Source: JBKQVT01 sp963804825
GTDB taxonomy: Bacteria; Planctomycetota; Planctomycetia; Pirellulales; Thermoguttaceae
Reading direction: 5' to 3'
Length of the DNA: 64,000 bases
NCBI GenBank assembly: GCA_963804825.1
Contig: CAWDRV010000003.1
Location: 248,001 to 312,000, forward strand
A model generated the notes under the pieces. That model was not told the DNA's origin. It did no database searches and worked only from the letters and a program-made list of their open reading frames with translations. Each line of letters begins with the position of its first letter. Position 1 is the first letter of the stretch. The translations under genes and the position numbers were made by a program. This document shows, piece by piece, positions 53,299-62,586 of this stretch.

Positions 53299-54708
53299 CT
53301 ACCGCCGTTCGAACCGGGCCTGGAAAAACCGCAAGTACTTCGGTTCATAGACCATCTTCAAGCCGCGGAATTGCTCGCGGCGGTCGAAAACGGCAGCCAC
53401 CGATTCCGCGGTCACGTCCATGTGGGCCTGGGTGTAGACGCGCCGTGGGATGGTCAGTCGGACCAACTCCAGCTTGGGATAACGGTGTCCGCCGGTCTTC
53501 TGGTCGCGGCCGGCCGAGACGATTCCCCGTTCCATCGCCCGAACGCCGGAATCGACGTACAGTTCCGCGGCCAGGGCCTGGGCGGGAAAATGGTCCTGGG
53601 GAATGTGGGGGCAGAACATCTTGGCGTCGAGGAACACGGCGTGTCCGCCGATGGGGCGCACGACGGGCACGCCCCAGTCGATCAGTTTCCGGCCGAGGTA
53701 TTCGACCTGGCCGATGCGGGCGCGGATGTGGTCGTCCTGGACCGATTCGGCGATGCCCCGGGCCATGGCCTCCATGTCGCGGCCGGCCATGCCGCCGTAG
53801 GTGTGCAGGCCCTCGTAGACCACCACCAGGTTGCTGGCCTCTTGGTAGAGTTCCTCGTCGTTCAGGCCCAGCCAGCCGCCGATGTTCACCAGGGCGTCCT
53901 TCTTGCCGCTCATCGTGCAGCCGTCGGTGTAGGAGCACAATTCCTTGAGGATTTCCGCCACGGACTTGCGGTCGTAGCCGGCCTCGCGCTGCTGGATGAA
54001 ATAGGCGTTTTCGACGGCGCGGGTGGCGTCGAGAATGATGCGGACGCCGTGCTTTTGCGTCAACTCGCGGACCGCGCGGACGTTGGCCATCGAAATCGGC
54101 TGCCCGCCCGCCATGTTCACCGTGGCCGCCAGGCTGAGATACGGAATGCGCCCGGCGCCGACCTTGCGGATCAGCGTTTCCAGGGCGTCGAGGTCCACGT
54201 TGCCCTTGAAGGGATGTTCGTTGGACGGTTGGTGGGCCTCGGGAATGATGACGTCGGCGAACGTGCCGCCGGCCAACTCTTGGTGCAGCCGCGTGGTGGT
54301 GAAATACATGTTGCCCGGCACGTAGTCGCCGGGCTTGATCAACATGCGGGAGAGGATGTTTTCGGCGCCTCGGCCTTGGTGGGTCGGCACCGTGTAGCGA
54401 TAGCCGTAGTATTCGCGGACCGCGTCTTCCAGGTGGTAGAAATTCTTGCTGCCGGCGTAGGCCTCGTCGCCCAGCATCATGCCGGCCCACTGCCAGTCGC
54501 TCATGGCGTTGGTGCCGCTGTCGGTCAACAGGTCGATGTAGACGTCCTCGGAGCGGAGCAGGAAGGTGTTGAAGCCCGCCTGGACGATCGCGCGCTCGCG
54601 CTCGGGCTGGGTGGTCAGCTTCAAGGGCTCGACGACCTTGACTTTCCACGGTTCGGCCCAGGAATGGCGTTCGCGGCGGCCGGCGGTAGGGTTTGGGTCC
54701 GTTGTCAT
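53299..54708 (-). CDS. tpl: Tyrosine phenol-lyase-type beta-eliminating lyase
   Basis: 469 residues, PLP-dependent. Overall pattern LTDSGTNAMSDWQWAGMMLG DEAYAGSKNFYHLEDAV, PTHQGRGAENILSRMLIKPG and the PLP lysine in YTDGCTMSGKKDALVNIGG. Discriminating residues are of the tyrosine phenol-lyase type: Thr in MYFTTTRLHQE (Asp in tryptophanase), Arg in SGVRAMERGIVSAG, and Phe in YEPKYLRFFQARF (His in tryptophanase). Cleaves tyrosine to phenol, pyruvate and ammonia. Often annotated as tryptophanase. Start ATG 54708; downstream of the ASCH gene. Confidence 0.88.
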   Translation of the reverse strand: MTTDPNPTAGRRERHSWAEPWKVKVVEPLKLTTQPERERAIVQAGFNTFLLRSEDVYIDLLTDSGTNAMSDWQWAGMMLGDEAYAGSKNFYHLEDAVREYYGYRYTVPTHQGRGAENILSRMLIKPGDYVPGNMYFTTTRLHQELAGGTFADVIIPEAHQPSNEHPFKGNVDLDALETLIRKVGAGRIPYLSLAATVNMAGGQPISMANVRAVRELTQKHGVRIILDATRAVENAYFIQQREAGYDRKSVAEILKELCSYTDGCTMSGKKDALVNIGGWLGLNDEELYQEASNLVVVYEGLHTYGGMAGRDMEAMARGIAESVQDDHIRARIGQVEYLGRKLIDWGVPVVRPIGGHAVFLDAKMFCPHIPQDHFPAQALAAELYVDSGVRAMERGIVSAGRDQKTGGHRYPKLELVRLTIPRRVYTQAHMDVTAESVAAVFDRREQFRGLKMVYEPKYLRFFQARFERR

Positions 54709-54786
54709 TGAAATCCAATCTCAAAGTTGGGAAATAGTTCGTGCGAAACCGCAAGCGATTTGCCCGCCGCTTTCATCCTTCATCCT

Positions 54787-55122
54787 TCATCCTTGATCCT
54801 TCCTTCCAATCCTTTTTCCTTCGTTCGGGAGCAACTCGAACACGATGCGGTAAGCACGATGCCCGGCGGCCAATTGCTCGGGATACAGCGAGGAGATTTC
54901 CGTCCGCAACAGGTCGGCCGTCTCGAAACCGTCGGGACGGGCGTCCTCATCGGTCAGGTCTTCCAATCGCACCTCATCGACGGCGGTCACGCGGATATAG
55001 CCTGCCCCGGGGATGTAGCTTCGCTGACCGGCCCTCATGCGGCGATGCTGCCACAGGCGGATCGTCTGCGTCTTCTGGCCGGAGCGAATGGCGGGAAGAA
55101 ACCGCTTCTTGAACAACAACAT
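54787..55122 (-). CDS. ASCH domain protein
   Basis: 111 residues. MLLFKKRFLPAIRSGQKTQT IRLWQHRRMRAGQRSYIPGA GYIRVTAVDEVRLEDLTDED matches ASCH (RNA/nucleotide-binding PUA-like fold). GFETADLLRTEISSLYPEQ then the end KRIGRKDQG, partly from a repeat tract. Role unknown; same strand as tpl, 78 bp upstream. Confidence 0.78.
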   Translation of the reverse strand: MLLFKKRFLPAIRSGQKTQTIRLWQHRRMRAGQRSYIPGAGYIRVTAVDEVRLEDLTDEDARPDGFETADLLRTEISSLYPEQLAAGHRAYRIVFELLPNEGKRIGRKDQG

Positions 55123-55385
55123 GCCGGTAGCTTATCGGCCGGCGCGGCATGGTGTCAAGCGGCGCGGCCGGCGGCGCGAATATGCGGGCTGTGCGGCGGC
55201 TAACGGATATAAGGGGCCGCCCGGACGGCCTGTGACGGCTGTTCCGGCCGCGGTTGCCGCAAGCCGGGTGGGCCTTGCCCTTTCACTTATGGCGATCCAA
55301 AAAAACGGCCGATTCGTAACAACGAGAATTGCCCGAACGGAGCGGGCATGACACTTCCCACGCGGACTGCTGTCACGGACGAACG

Positions 55386-56995
55386 ATGGATCGCTTCACA
55401 CGTCTTCTGTCGCCGCGGCTGGTGATGCCGCTGCTGGGTGCGATTCTGGCCTGCCTCCCGTGGCTGGCCTTCCGGCTGGCTGCTCCCCAAAACGACGCCC
55501 GGGTAGGATGGGTATCGCCCACGGAAACCGAGCGGCTGGTGGTGGGCAATGCCCACTCTCCCAGGGGACTCCTGTTCTCCCGGCGTGGTTGCGCAACCGT
55601 CGCCCGTGTCCGAGCCGCCGAGCACCCTCGGGACCACCTCGTCCGAAGGGGCGAGGCTGCTGAAACTCGCCGCCATCCGCCGCGACGGTTCTGCCGTGTT
55701 GGCCGCGGCGTTTCCCGCCATGCCGGCCAATTCGGATCCGTTGGCCGCCGCCGAAGGACCGCAACTGTTCGCGCCGAGGTGGCCAACGGCAGCCGCCGCC
55801 GGCAGCGCCGGTGACAACGCCGATGACAGTGCCGGCGGGCCCGCCGCGGACTTTGTCCCAGCCGGCCGGGTCGCTCCTGTTGCCTCCGGAAGCGGCGGCC
55901 GCCCGCAGCGAGCAACTGGAGAAGACGGCCCGGCAGGCCGACCAGCAGGTCCGCCACGGTTTTGAGTTGGCCAATCGCGGGGCGTACTATGCGGCCCGGG
56001 CCGAGTTCATCGCCGGCTTGCGGCTGCTGGCCCAGGCGCTGGACGCCGAACGCCACACGACCCAGCACAGTCGCTCGCTCGCCGCCGCCCTGGCGGCCTT
56101 GAAGGAGGCCGGCGATTTTCTGCCCGGCGCTGGGAAGCTGGAGGCCGACCTCGATCTGCCCGCCATCATTGCCAGCCACCGCACGCCGGTGCTGAAAAAT
56201 ACGGCGGCGGAGAACCTCGTGCCGCTGGTGGCGCTGAAGTCGTACTTCACGTTTGCCCAGGCGCAGTTCAGCGCGGCGGCCGGTCGTGAAGTGGCGGGCT
56301 CGATGGCGTTGTATGCCCTGGGAAAACTGCACGCCGCGGCGGCCCGGCAAAGGAACCTCGACTTGCCCGCCGCCGAACCCAAGGCCGTGGTCTTCTACCA
56401 GGCCTCGCTGCTGGTCTGCCCGCAAAACTACATGTCGGCCAACGACCTCGGCGTGGTCCTGGCGCAGGGGGGCTGTTATGCCGAGGCGCGGTCGGCGCTG
56501 GAGCACAGCGTTTTCATCTCGCGGCAGTCGGCCAGCCTGGGCAACCTGGCGGTCGTTTATCAACAATTGGGGCAACCCTGGCTCGCCGAGCAGGCGCGAC
56601 GGCAGGCCGAGTCGGTCCGCCGGGTCGAGGTCGAGGGGCGGCGGGCGCGGCAGACTTCCGCCAACGGCGCGGTGCAGTGGGTCGATCCGCGGACGTTCGC
56701 CGAGATGAACCTGGAAACGCCCGTCCCGCCGCCCGCGCAAACCAAGCGATCGACGCTCGGCTGGCTCCCCCGGGCGCGGATCATGCCGGTTGCGGCCTCG
56801 CCGGACGACCGCCCGCGGCCCTTGGCCGGCCAGACGCCGCGCGAACCGGAGCAGATCCGCTTGTGCCAGGCCCTCGGTCCGGCCGCTCCTTACGACGTTT
56901 ACGGCATCGATTGCGCCGCAGTGTGGCGGCTGGCAGCGACGCGGAGGCTGGGAAGCGATGCGATTGATCGAGTGGCAGGCGTATGCCCAGGGTGA
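55386..56995 (+). CDS. Exported TPR-containing protein (several frameshifts)
   Basis: About 530 residues when repaired. ATG 55386: MDRFTRLLSPRLVMPLLGAI LACLPWLAF is a membrane anchor. The next stretch RVGWVSPTETERLVVGNAHS is a translated palindrome (55501-55562). Then shifts near 55590 and 55815 lead to EQLEKTARQADQQVRHGFEL ANRGAYYAARAEFIAGL and TPR-like repeats: AVVFYQASLLVCPQNYMSAN DLGVVLAQGGCYAEARSALE, ASLGNLAVVYQQLGQPWLAE QARRQAE. Ends with APYDVYGIDC near 56905, which may belong to the next gene. In planctomycetes such a gene sits before a polysaccharide export gene, as here. Confidence 0.65.
55501..55562. repeat. GGTAGGATGGGTATCGCCCAC palindrome inside the TPR gene
   Basis: GGTAGGATGGGTATCGCCCA C on the left and GTGGGCAATGCCCACTCTCC on the right form an imperfect ~20-bp stem. 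Translated in frame as RVGWVSPTETERLVVGNAH. Confidence 0.75.
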
Positions 56996-57920
56996 ATACG
57001 TGGGGCACGCCCGGCTCGCCCACGTGCCGGAATACCGGTTCCGCGTCGACGATCAACTGGACATGCTCTACCGGATCACGCGGGACGAGACCACCACGCC
57101 GTACCGGCTGAACGTGGGCGACCAGATCCGGGTGGAATCGTTCACCGACGCGGCGTTGGACCGCGACCTGCTCATTCAGCCCGACGGCACGATCACGCTG
57201 CGCCTGCTCGGCCAGGTCCATGCGACGGGCCGCACCGTGGCCCAGCTCACCGCCGCCTTGGACGAGTTGTACAAGAAATACTACAAGATCCCGGCCATTA
57301 CCGTGACGCCGTTGAAGGTCAACACGCAACTGGACGACCTCCGCGCCACGATCGACCGCCGTGCGGGCATCGGCGGCCAAAGCCAAATGGTCCGCATCAC
57401 GCCGGAAGGGCTGATCTCGCTGCCCGCCGTCGGCGCCATCCGCGCCCAGGGCCTGACCCTGCAAGAACTGCAACAGGAGCTCAACGAGCGCTATCGGGAA
57501 AAGGTCGAGGGGATGGAAGTGGTTCCGGTCCTCTCGCAGCGGGCGCCGCGCTATTGCTACGTCATGGGCGAAGTGAACACGCCGGGCCGCTTCGAGATGG
57601 TCGGCCCCACCACCGTCTTGCAGGCCATGAGCATGGCCGGCAGTTGGCAAGTGGGCGCCAACCTCAGGCAGATCGTCATCTTCCGACGCGGCGACGACTG
57701 GCGGCTGCTGGCCACCATGGTCAACCTCGACGCGGCGCTGCACGGCAAACAGCCCTGCCCGGCGGGCGAACTCTGGCTGTCGGATTCCGACGTGATTATC
57801 GTGCCGAAGTCGGCGATCCTCGTGGCCGACGACTTCATCAACCTGGTCTTCACCCGAGGAATCTACGGCGTCTTCCCCATAATCACCAATTTCAACTTCA
57901 CCAAGCTCAGCTCGCTCTAG
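56958..57920 (+). CDS. Polysaccharide biosynthesis/export protein (Wza-like)
   Basis: 320 residues from ATG 56958; the true start may be upstream across a frameshift. Poly_export domain: YRLNVGDQIRVESFTDAALD RDLLIQPDGTITLRLLGQVH ATGRTVAQLTAAL; SLBB-like repeats: VRITPEGLISLPAVGAIRAQ GLTLQELQQELNERY and APRYCYVMGEVNTPGRFEMV GPTTVLQAM. Ends with VADDFINLVFTRGIYGVFPI. Outer-membrane channel component for exopolysaccharide. No lipobox is visible in the chosen reading. Confidence 0.85.
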   Translation: MRLIEWQAYAQGEYVGHARLAHVPEYRFRVDDQLDMLYRITRDETTTPYRLNVGDQIRVESFTDAALDRDLLIQPDGTITLRLLGQVHATGRTVAQLTAALDELYKKYYKIPAITVTPLKVNTQLDDLRATIDRRAGIGGQSQMVRITPEGLISLPAVGAIRAQGLTLQELQQELNERYREKVEGMEVVPVLSQRAPRYCYVMGEVNTPGRFEMVGPTTVLQAMSMAGSWQVGANLRQIVIFRRGDDWRLLATMVNLDAALHGKQPCPAGELWLSDSDVIIVPKSAILVADDFINLVFTRGIYGVFPIITNFNFTKLSSL

Positions 57921-58006
57921 TCTTGTGTCAGGCACGCCCATGCCTGGCGTACAGGGATGTCGGCGGTGAGCCGGCGATGTTCGATGCGTCGGCCGGCGAT
58001 GTTCGC

Positions 58007-58025
58007 TGTGAGCCGGAGGCGTTAG
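58007..58025. repeat. Left half of a GAGCCGGAGGCGTTAG palindrome split by the IS
   Basis: GTGAGCCGGAGGCGTTAG (58008-58025) with the right half TTAGCCTCCGG at 59995-60005. Removing the IS and one TTAG copy rebuilds GAGCCGGAGGCGTTAGCCTC CGG. Confidence 0.88.
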
Positions 58026-59994
58026 CCCAAGTTCGCCAGTAGAGGTCGTTGGGGCGGGAATCTTGTCATATTCGGTACCCGCGAGGAAGCGGGGTTTCTT
58101 GACGGAACTCCTTGCCGCACGTCACACGGTTGCCTCGCCATTGTGCCCAAAGGCGTTGTAGTGAAGACCTTGCCCTTCGGGTCGTCCGGGAGCAGCCGTA
58201 AAATACGGGCATGTTCATCCGCCCCTGTTTTCGTCGTAAGAATGGCAAGCGGCACGCCTACTGGGCACTGATGGAGTCCTATCGCACGGAGCGCGGCCCG
58301 CGGCAACGGGTAGTGGCCTATCTGGGCCAACTCGACGATCGCGGCCGGCTGGGCGTCAAGGAGGCGGCCCAAGGCGGGCGGCGGTCGCGGCAGCAACGGC
58401 TCTTCGACGACGTACAGCCGCAGTGGGTGGAAGTGGATGCAGCGCGGGTCCGCGTGGAGAACCCCGTGGCTTTCGGCGGGCCGTGGCTGGCACTGGAGTT
58501 GGTGCGGCAACTCGGGCTGCACGAATTTCTCCAGCAGGTCCTTCCCCGCGGCGAGGAGCAGGTGCCCTGGTCGCTGATGGCCTTGGTTTTGGTGCTCTGT
58601 CGTCTGTGTGAGCCGTCGAGCGAACTGCACATCGTCGAGCATTTCTATGCCCAAAGCCCCTTGGCCGAGTTGCTGGGCGTGCCCGCGGCCAAGGTCAACG
58701 AGCAACGGCTGTATCGGGCTTTGGACGCCTTGTTGCCGCACAAGGAGGCGTTGGAGGTGTTCTTGAAAGGACGGCTTGGGGAACTGTTTGCCCTGGAGTA
58801 CGACTTGCTGTTGTACGACGTGACGAGCACCTATTTTGAAGGCGAGGCCCGCGGCAATCCCTTGGCACAGCGCGGCCACTCGCGCGACCACCGGCCGGAC
58901 TGCAAGCAGGTGTGCATCGGCCTGGTGGTGTCGAGGTGCGGCATGCCGCTGGGCTACGAGGTTTTCGCCGGGAATCGCAACGACGTGACCACGCTGGCGG
59001 AGATCGTCGAGACGATGGAACGGCGTTATGGACGCGCGGAGCGGATTTGGGTCACGGACCGGGGCATGGTTTCCGAAGAGAACATTGCTTTTCTGCGGCA
59101 GCAGCAGCGGCAGTACCTCGTGGGCACGCCGAAGAGCATGCTGAAACGGTTCCAACGCGAACTGTTGGCCGAGGACTGGCACGCGATCCGCGACGGCGTA
59201 GAAACCAAGCTTTGTCCGTCGCCGGAAGGCGCCGAGACCTTCGTGCTCTGCCGCAGTCGTGACCGGCGCGAGAAAGAGAAGGCGATGCACGCCCGCTTCG
59301 AACAACGCATTGAAGAGGGCCTGCGGCGCATCGCGGCCACTTGCCAACGCCAGCGCTTGGACCGAGCCGTGGTGGGACAACGGGTGGGGCGCCTCTTGGG
59401 CCGAAACAGCCGGGCGGCCGGACTGTTCCAAGTCGAGGTGCGGACGGGAGAAGAAAATCGGGCGACCCTGCGTTGGAACAAGGTCGAGGCGTGGCGCGAC
59501 TGGGCTGCCTTGAGCGAAGGCTGTTACCTGCTGCGTACCAACATCAGCGACTGGAGCGACGAGGACCTCTGGAACACCTACATCCAATTGACGGAGGCCG
59601 AGGCGGCCTTTCGCATCCACAAGAGCGACCTGTCGATCCGTCCGATTTGGCACCAGAAGGAAGAGCGGGTCTTGGCCCACATTTTCGTCTGCTTCCTGGC
59701 CTATGTGCTTTGGAAGACGCTGGCCCAGAACTGCCAGCGCCGGGCTGGGCCACGAGCCGCGCCGGGTGTTCGAGGAACTGGGCAATATCCGCTTGGTCGA
59801 TGTGGTGTTGCCGACGCGTCAGGGCACCGAGATCCGCAAGCGTTGCGTGACCCGGCCGACGGACCACCAGGCCATCCTGCTGCAACGACTGCGGCTACGG
59901 TTGCCCACCCGACCAATGGCGGGTTTGTAGTGAAGACTTTTGGGAACCACCCCTTGCGCCGCAACTACTTACGTCGATCACTGGCGAACTTGGG
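58026..59994 (+). mobile_element. IS1634-family insertion sequence
   Basis: 1969 bp. Terminal inverted repeats begin CCCAAGTTCGCCAGT at both ends; target duplication TTAG (58022-58025 and 59995-59998). A sub-terminal direct repeat TTGTAGTGAAGAC occurs near both ends (58156 and 59926). One transposase gene. Confidence 0.92.
58211..59930 (+). CDS. IS1634-family transposase (one frameshift near the end)
   Basis: About 573 residues. MFIRPCFRRKNGKRHAYWAL, QRVVAYLGQLDDRGRLG, LYDVTSTYFEGEARGNPLAQ RGHSRDHRPDCKQV (first DDE Asp), RAERIWVTDRGMVSEENIAF L (second Asp), EGCYLLRTNISDWSDEDLWN TYIQLTEAEAAFRIHKSDLS IRPIWHQ (Glu region). Near 59735 one extra base shifts the frame; in the repaired frame it ends GTEIRKRCVTRPTDHQAILL QRLRLRLP. 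Probably intact apart from that. Confidence 0.92.
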
Positions 59995-60162
59995 TTAGCC
60001 TCCGGATATCGCTGCCCCACGGACAACCGTCGCCGAGTGCGGCGCGGTGCGAGGGATGGGGTTGCGGAATCCGGTGGCTGACGCCACCGGCTCACGCGCG
60101 CTGCCGCTACCCAGCGTCGGGTGGCACTGGCGAGACGCCAGTGCCACACGCGGTGCCAAGCG
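59995..60162. repeat. Palindromic repeats downstream of the IS
   Basis: Right half of the split palindrome (59995-60005); CCGGTGGCTGACGCCACCGG CTCAC (60071-60095); TGGCACTGGCGAGACGCCAG TGCCA (60122-60146), the same hairpin that is repeated inside the UDG gene. Confidence 0.8.
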
Positions 60163-60816
60163 TCAGGACGACGCGAACTTGCCCACCACGGGCCGCTGCA
60201 TCAGGCACGACCAGGCCGGGTAGCCCCCCTTCACGTGCGAGCCTCCCAGCCGGCACTTCCGCAATTGGACCACCTCGAACAGCCGGCCAAGCTCGCGGGA
60301 AATCTGCCGCCGGGTGACCGACGGCGGGCCGCCTGCCGGCGACTCGCGCCGACGGGCCGCCACCGTGAAGTAATAGGAACCCGGCTGCGTCAGTCGCCAC
60401 AAAAGATCGAGGAACCGTTCCAGGTCGGTATGGCGGATGAAATGGTAGAACCCCACGTCGTAAACCAACTCGAACGGTCCGACGGTCGGGCAGAACTCGA
60501 AGACATCGGCCAGCACGATCCGCAGCAGCGCATCTTCCCGCTCGGTCCTGACCCGGGCACGCTCGACGGCGATCGGTGAGCTATCGACGGCGGTCATCTC
60601 GAAGCCCTGCCCGGCAAGATAGATGGCGTTGGCCCCGGTGCCGCAACCCAATTCCAGGGTCCGCATCGGGCGAAGGGTCTTCTCTTCGACCAGCCGCACC
60701 AACTCCTCGGACGGAGTGCCGGTCTCCCAGGGAGGGGTTCCTTGGCGGTAGATGGCATCCCAGTCCAAATGCCCGGCCGGCACAAGCTCTCGCAACTGGC
60801 TCATGATCATGCTCAT
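60163..60816 (-). CDS. Class I SAM-dependent methyltransferase (TehB/thiopurine-type)
   Basis: 217 residues. LDWDAIYRQGTPPWETGTPS EELVRLVEE, motif I TLELGCGTGANAIYLAGQGF EMTAVDSSPIAVERARVR, VLADVFEF, FELVYDVGFYHFIRHTDLER FLDLLWRLTQPGSYYFTVA, and a C-terminal ELGRLFEVVQLRKCRLGG. DWDAIYRQGTPPWETG is typical of TPMT/TehB-like enzymes that methylate small molecules such as chalcogen oxyanions. ATG 60816; ATG 60804 is the alternative. Confidence 0.87.
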   Translation of the reverse strand: MSMIMSQLRELVPAGHLDWDAIYRQGTPPWETGTPSEELVRLVEEKTLRPMRTLELGCGTGANAIYLAGQGFEMTAVDSSPIAVERARVRTEREDALLRIVLADVFEFCPTVGPFELVYDVGFYHFIRHTDLERFLDLLWRLTQPGSYYFTVAARRRESPAGGPPSVTRRQISRELGRLFEVVQLRKCRLGGSHVKGGYPAWSCLMQRPVVGKFASS

Positions 60817-60990
60817 TTCCGCTCTGGGACCAAAGGGCGTATCTCTCTAGTTTCTGATGTTGCGGGCGTTTGTGCAAGTGGGCATGAGCCAAGGTGGCGG
60901 CAAGGGAGGTCTCGCGGCACACGCCGGCAGGGGTGAACCGTTGGATTGCGGCCGCAGAGGGACCGGGTTCACCCCGGGGCAAGAAAAAAC

Positions 60991-61023
60991 AAGCCCGATG
61001 CAACACGAGGCTGCATCGGGCTT
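60991..61023 (-). terminator. Intrinsic terminator on the minus strand
   Basis: AAGCCCGATGCA (61023-61012 read on minus), 9-nt loop, TGCATCGGGCTT, then GTTTTTTC. A 12-bp perfect stem followed by a U-run. It terminates leftward transcription from the region 61030-61400, for which no intact gene was found. Confidence 0.82.
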
Positions 61024-61239
61024 TGTGATGGGTGGTGAGGTCGGTCGATAACGGAACGTCCAGGTTGGGGTTGCTCCCCGGATGCGTTGAGTTTCCGCCG
61101 CCTTTCCACCTCTTTCAGGGGTATCTTCGTTTCCGGTTTTCAGCCGCCAGGAAGGCTGTTGCACCACGCAGGAGCGGCCTGCCTGGTTTCGGGCACACTC
61201 CACCAAATCGCCGACGGCGCGTCCCGCACCACCTGACGG

Positions 61240-61392
61240 TCATGGTAATGCGGGAGCACCGTCGAGCATCGCCACGATCCCACCAGTAATGCCGGTTGGG
61301 CTTAGCATGGCAGACGCGACGCTCGGCAACGTGTTCGGTGCGATTGGAAGGAAGCTCACAACGACTCTTGTTCCAAGGCTAATGCCAACCAG
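61240..61392 (-). pseudogene. Possible 3' remnant of a membrane protein gene
   Basis: Minus-strand reading LVGISLGTRVVVSFLPIAPN TLPSVASAMLSPTGITGGIV AML then a stop at 61240. Two hydrophobic stretches with Gly/Pro breaks, loosely like the C-terminus of a nucleobase permease. No start or upstream coding was found, and it precedes the minus-strand terminator. Weak call. Confidence 0.22.
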
Positions 61393-61701
61393 CAAAAAAC
61401 TTCGGAATCGGACCCATCCCTTGCCAACAGCGAACCCGGGATGATTACTCCGGCAAATGTTCGAATCAACATTCTATTCCTTCAGCTTAATGATCCTTGC
61501 CGTCCCGTAAATGACGGGAACGGACATTTTCTTGCCTTCTTCGGGCATTCCTGGCGGGTTTCGGTTTTTGCGGGCGTGACGGACAGGCCAAAAGGTGGTA
61601 TTCTTAAAGGGAACCCACGGTAAGAAGCGGGCTGGCAGCGTGAATTCTGCCGTGTTCGGTGGGTGTGCCGCGTCGGAAGTCTAGGCTTGTTGGGGGGACT
61701 C

Positions 61702-62586
61702 ATGCGATCCGCGGACCTGAATTTCTTCCGCTATTTCCCGGTCAGCGAACGCGACCGGCAATGGGGTCTGTACGTCACGGGCGTCGGTTCGTCGCACTAT
61801 CCGGTCGGATACGCGCACTATCCCCTGACCCCTCACCCCGCCGGCTACATGTTTCAGTGGCGCCAGGGACGCGTGTTGCAGGAATTTCAGGCGGTCTACA
61901 TATCCCAGGGCAGCGGAGACTACGAGTCGAAGACCGTCGGCAGCCGCGAGATCACGGCCGGCAGCCTCATCCTGAACTTTCCCGGCGAATGGCACCGGTA
62001 TCGCGCGAGCCATGAAACCGGCTGGGACGAATACTGGTGCTCCTGCAACGGCGAGCACCTGCTGGACCTGTTGCGACAGGGGTTCTTCACGCCCCAAGAA
62101 CCGGTGTTGCAGCCGGGCATCGACGACGTCCTGTTGCAGACCTACCAGGACCTGCTCGACTTGGCCCGCGCAGAACCGGTCGGATTTCCGCAGGTTGCCG
62201 CCGCGAAGGTCTACGAGATCCTGGCCGTGGCGCTGGCCGCGGTCCGCCGTCGTGGCGCCACGTCACGCGATGAGAACCGCATCCGCGTGGCCAAGGCCTA
62301 CCTGGCCGACAACGTCGAGGGCCCCTTGGCCATCGCCGAGTTGGCGGCCAAGCTGCACATCAGCCCGGAACATCTGCGCCGGCTCTTCCGCCACTCGACC
62401 GGCATGTCGCCGCACGAGTATCACCTCGAGTTGAAGATGCACCGCGCCCGGCAGTTGCTCCACGGCACGAATATGACGGTCAAGCAGATCGCCCAAGCCC
62501 TGGGCTTCGAGAGCCCGTTTCACTTTTCCAGGGTGTTCAAGCGTCGGACCGGCGCTCCGCCCGGTCATTGGCGCCGCTCTCCGTAG
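61702..62586 (+). CDS. AraC-family transcriptional regulator
   Basis: 294 residues, ATG at 61702. N-terminal AraC-type cupin sensor: RDRQWGLYVTGVGSSHYPVG, GRVLQEFQAVYISQGSGDYE SK, AGSLILNFPGEWHRYRASHE TGWDEYWCSCNG. C-terminal double HTH: VAKAYLADNVEGPLAIAELA AKLHISPEHLRRLFRHSTGM SPHEYHLELKMHRARQLLHG and VKQIAQALGFESPFHFSRVF KRRTGAPPGHWR. Likely senses a sugar. The convergent neighbour encodes a carbohydrate-type multidomain protein and overlaps by 22 nt. Confidence 0.93.
   Translation: MRSADLNFFRYFPVSERDRQWGLYVTGVGSSHYPVGYAHYPLTPHPAGYMFQWRQGRVLQEFQAVYISQGSGDYESKTVGSREITAGSLILNFPGEWHRYRASHETGWDEYWCSCNGEHLLDLLRQGFFTPQEPVLQPGIDDVLLQTYQDLLDLARAEPVGFPQVAAAKVYEILAVALAAVRRRGATSRDENRIRVAKAYLADNVEGPLAIAELAAKLHISPEHLRRLFRHSTGMSPHEYHLELKMHRARQLLHGTNMTVKQIAQALGFESPFHFSRVFKRRTGAPPGHWRRSP

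Larger units (their letters stand above)
60817..61701. other. Long region without a convincing gene
   Basis: Holds an inverted repeat GGTGAACC..GGGTTCACC (60929-60975), the minus-strand terminator 60991-61023, the possible gene remnant 61240-61392, and a small hairpin CCCGTAAATGACGGG (61504-61518). The start of the AraC gene has GGGGGG 5 nt upstream. I looked for tRNA, tmRNA, RNase P and SRP signatures and saw none. Confidence 0.5.

Noticed and set aside
53299..54708. Annotation as tryptophanase (tnaA)
   Set aside because: Three substrate-discriminating residues and surrounding motifs are of the tyrosine phenol-lyase type.
60817..61701. Structured RNA gene such as tmRNA, RNase P RNA or SRP RNA
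   Set aside because: None of their conserved sequence blocks could be found on either strand.
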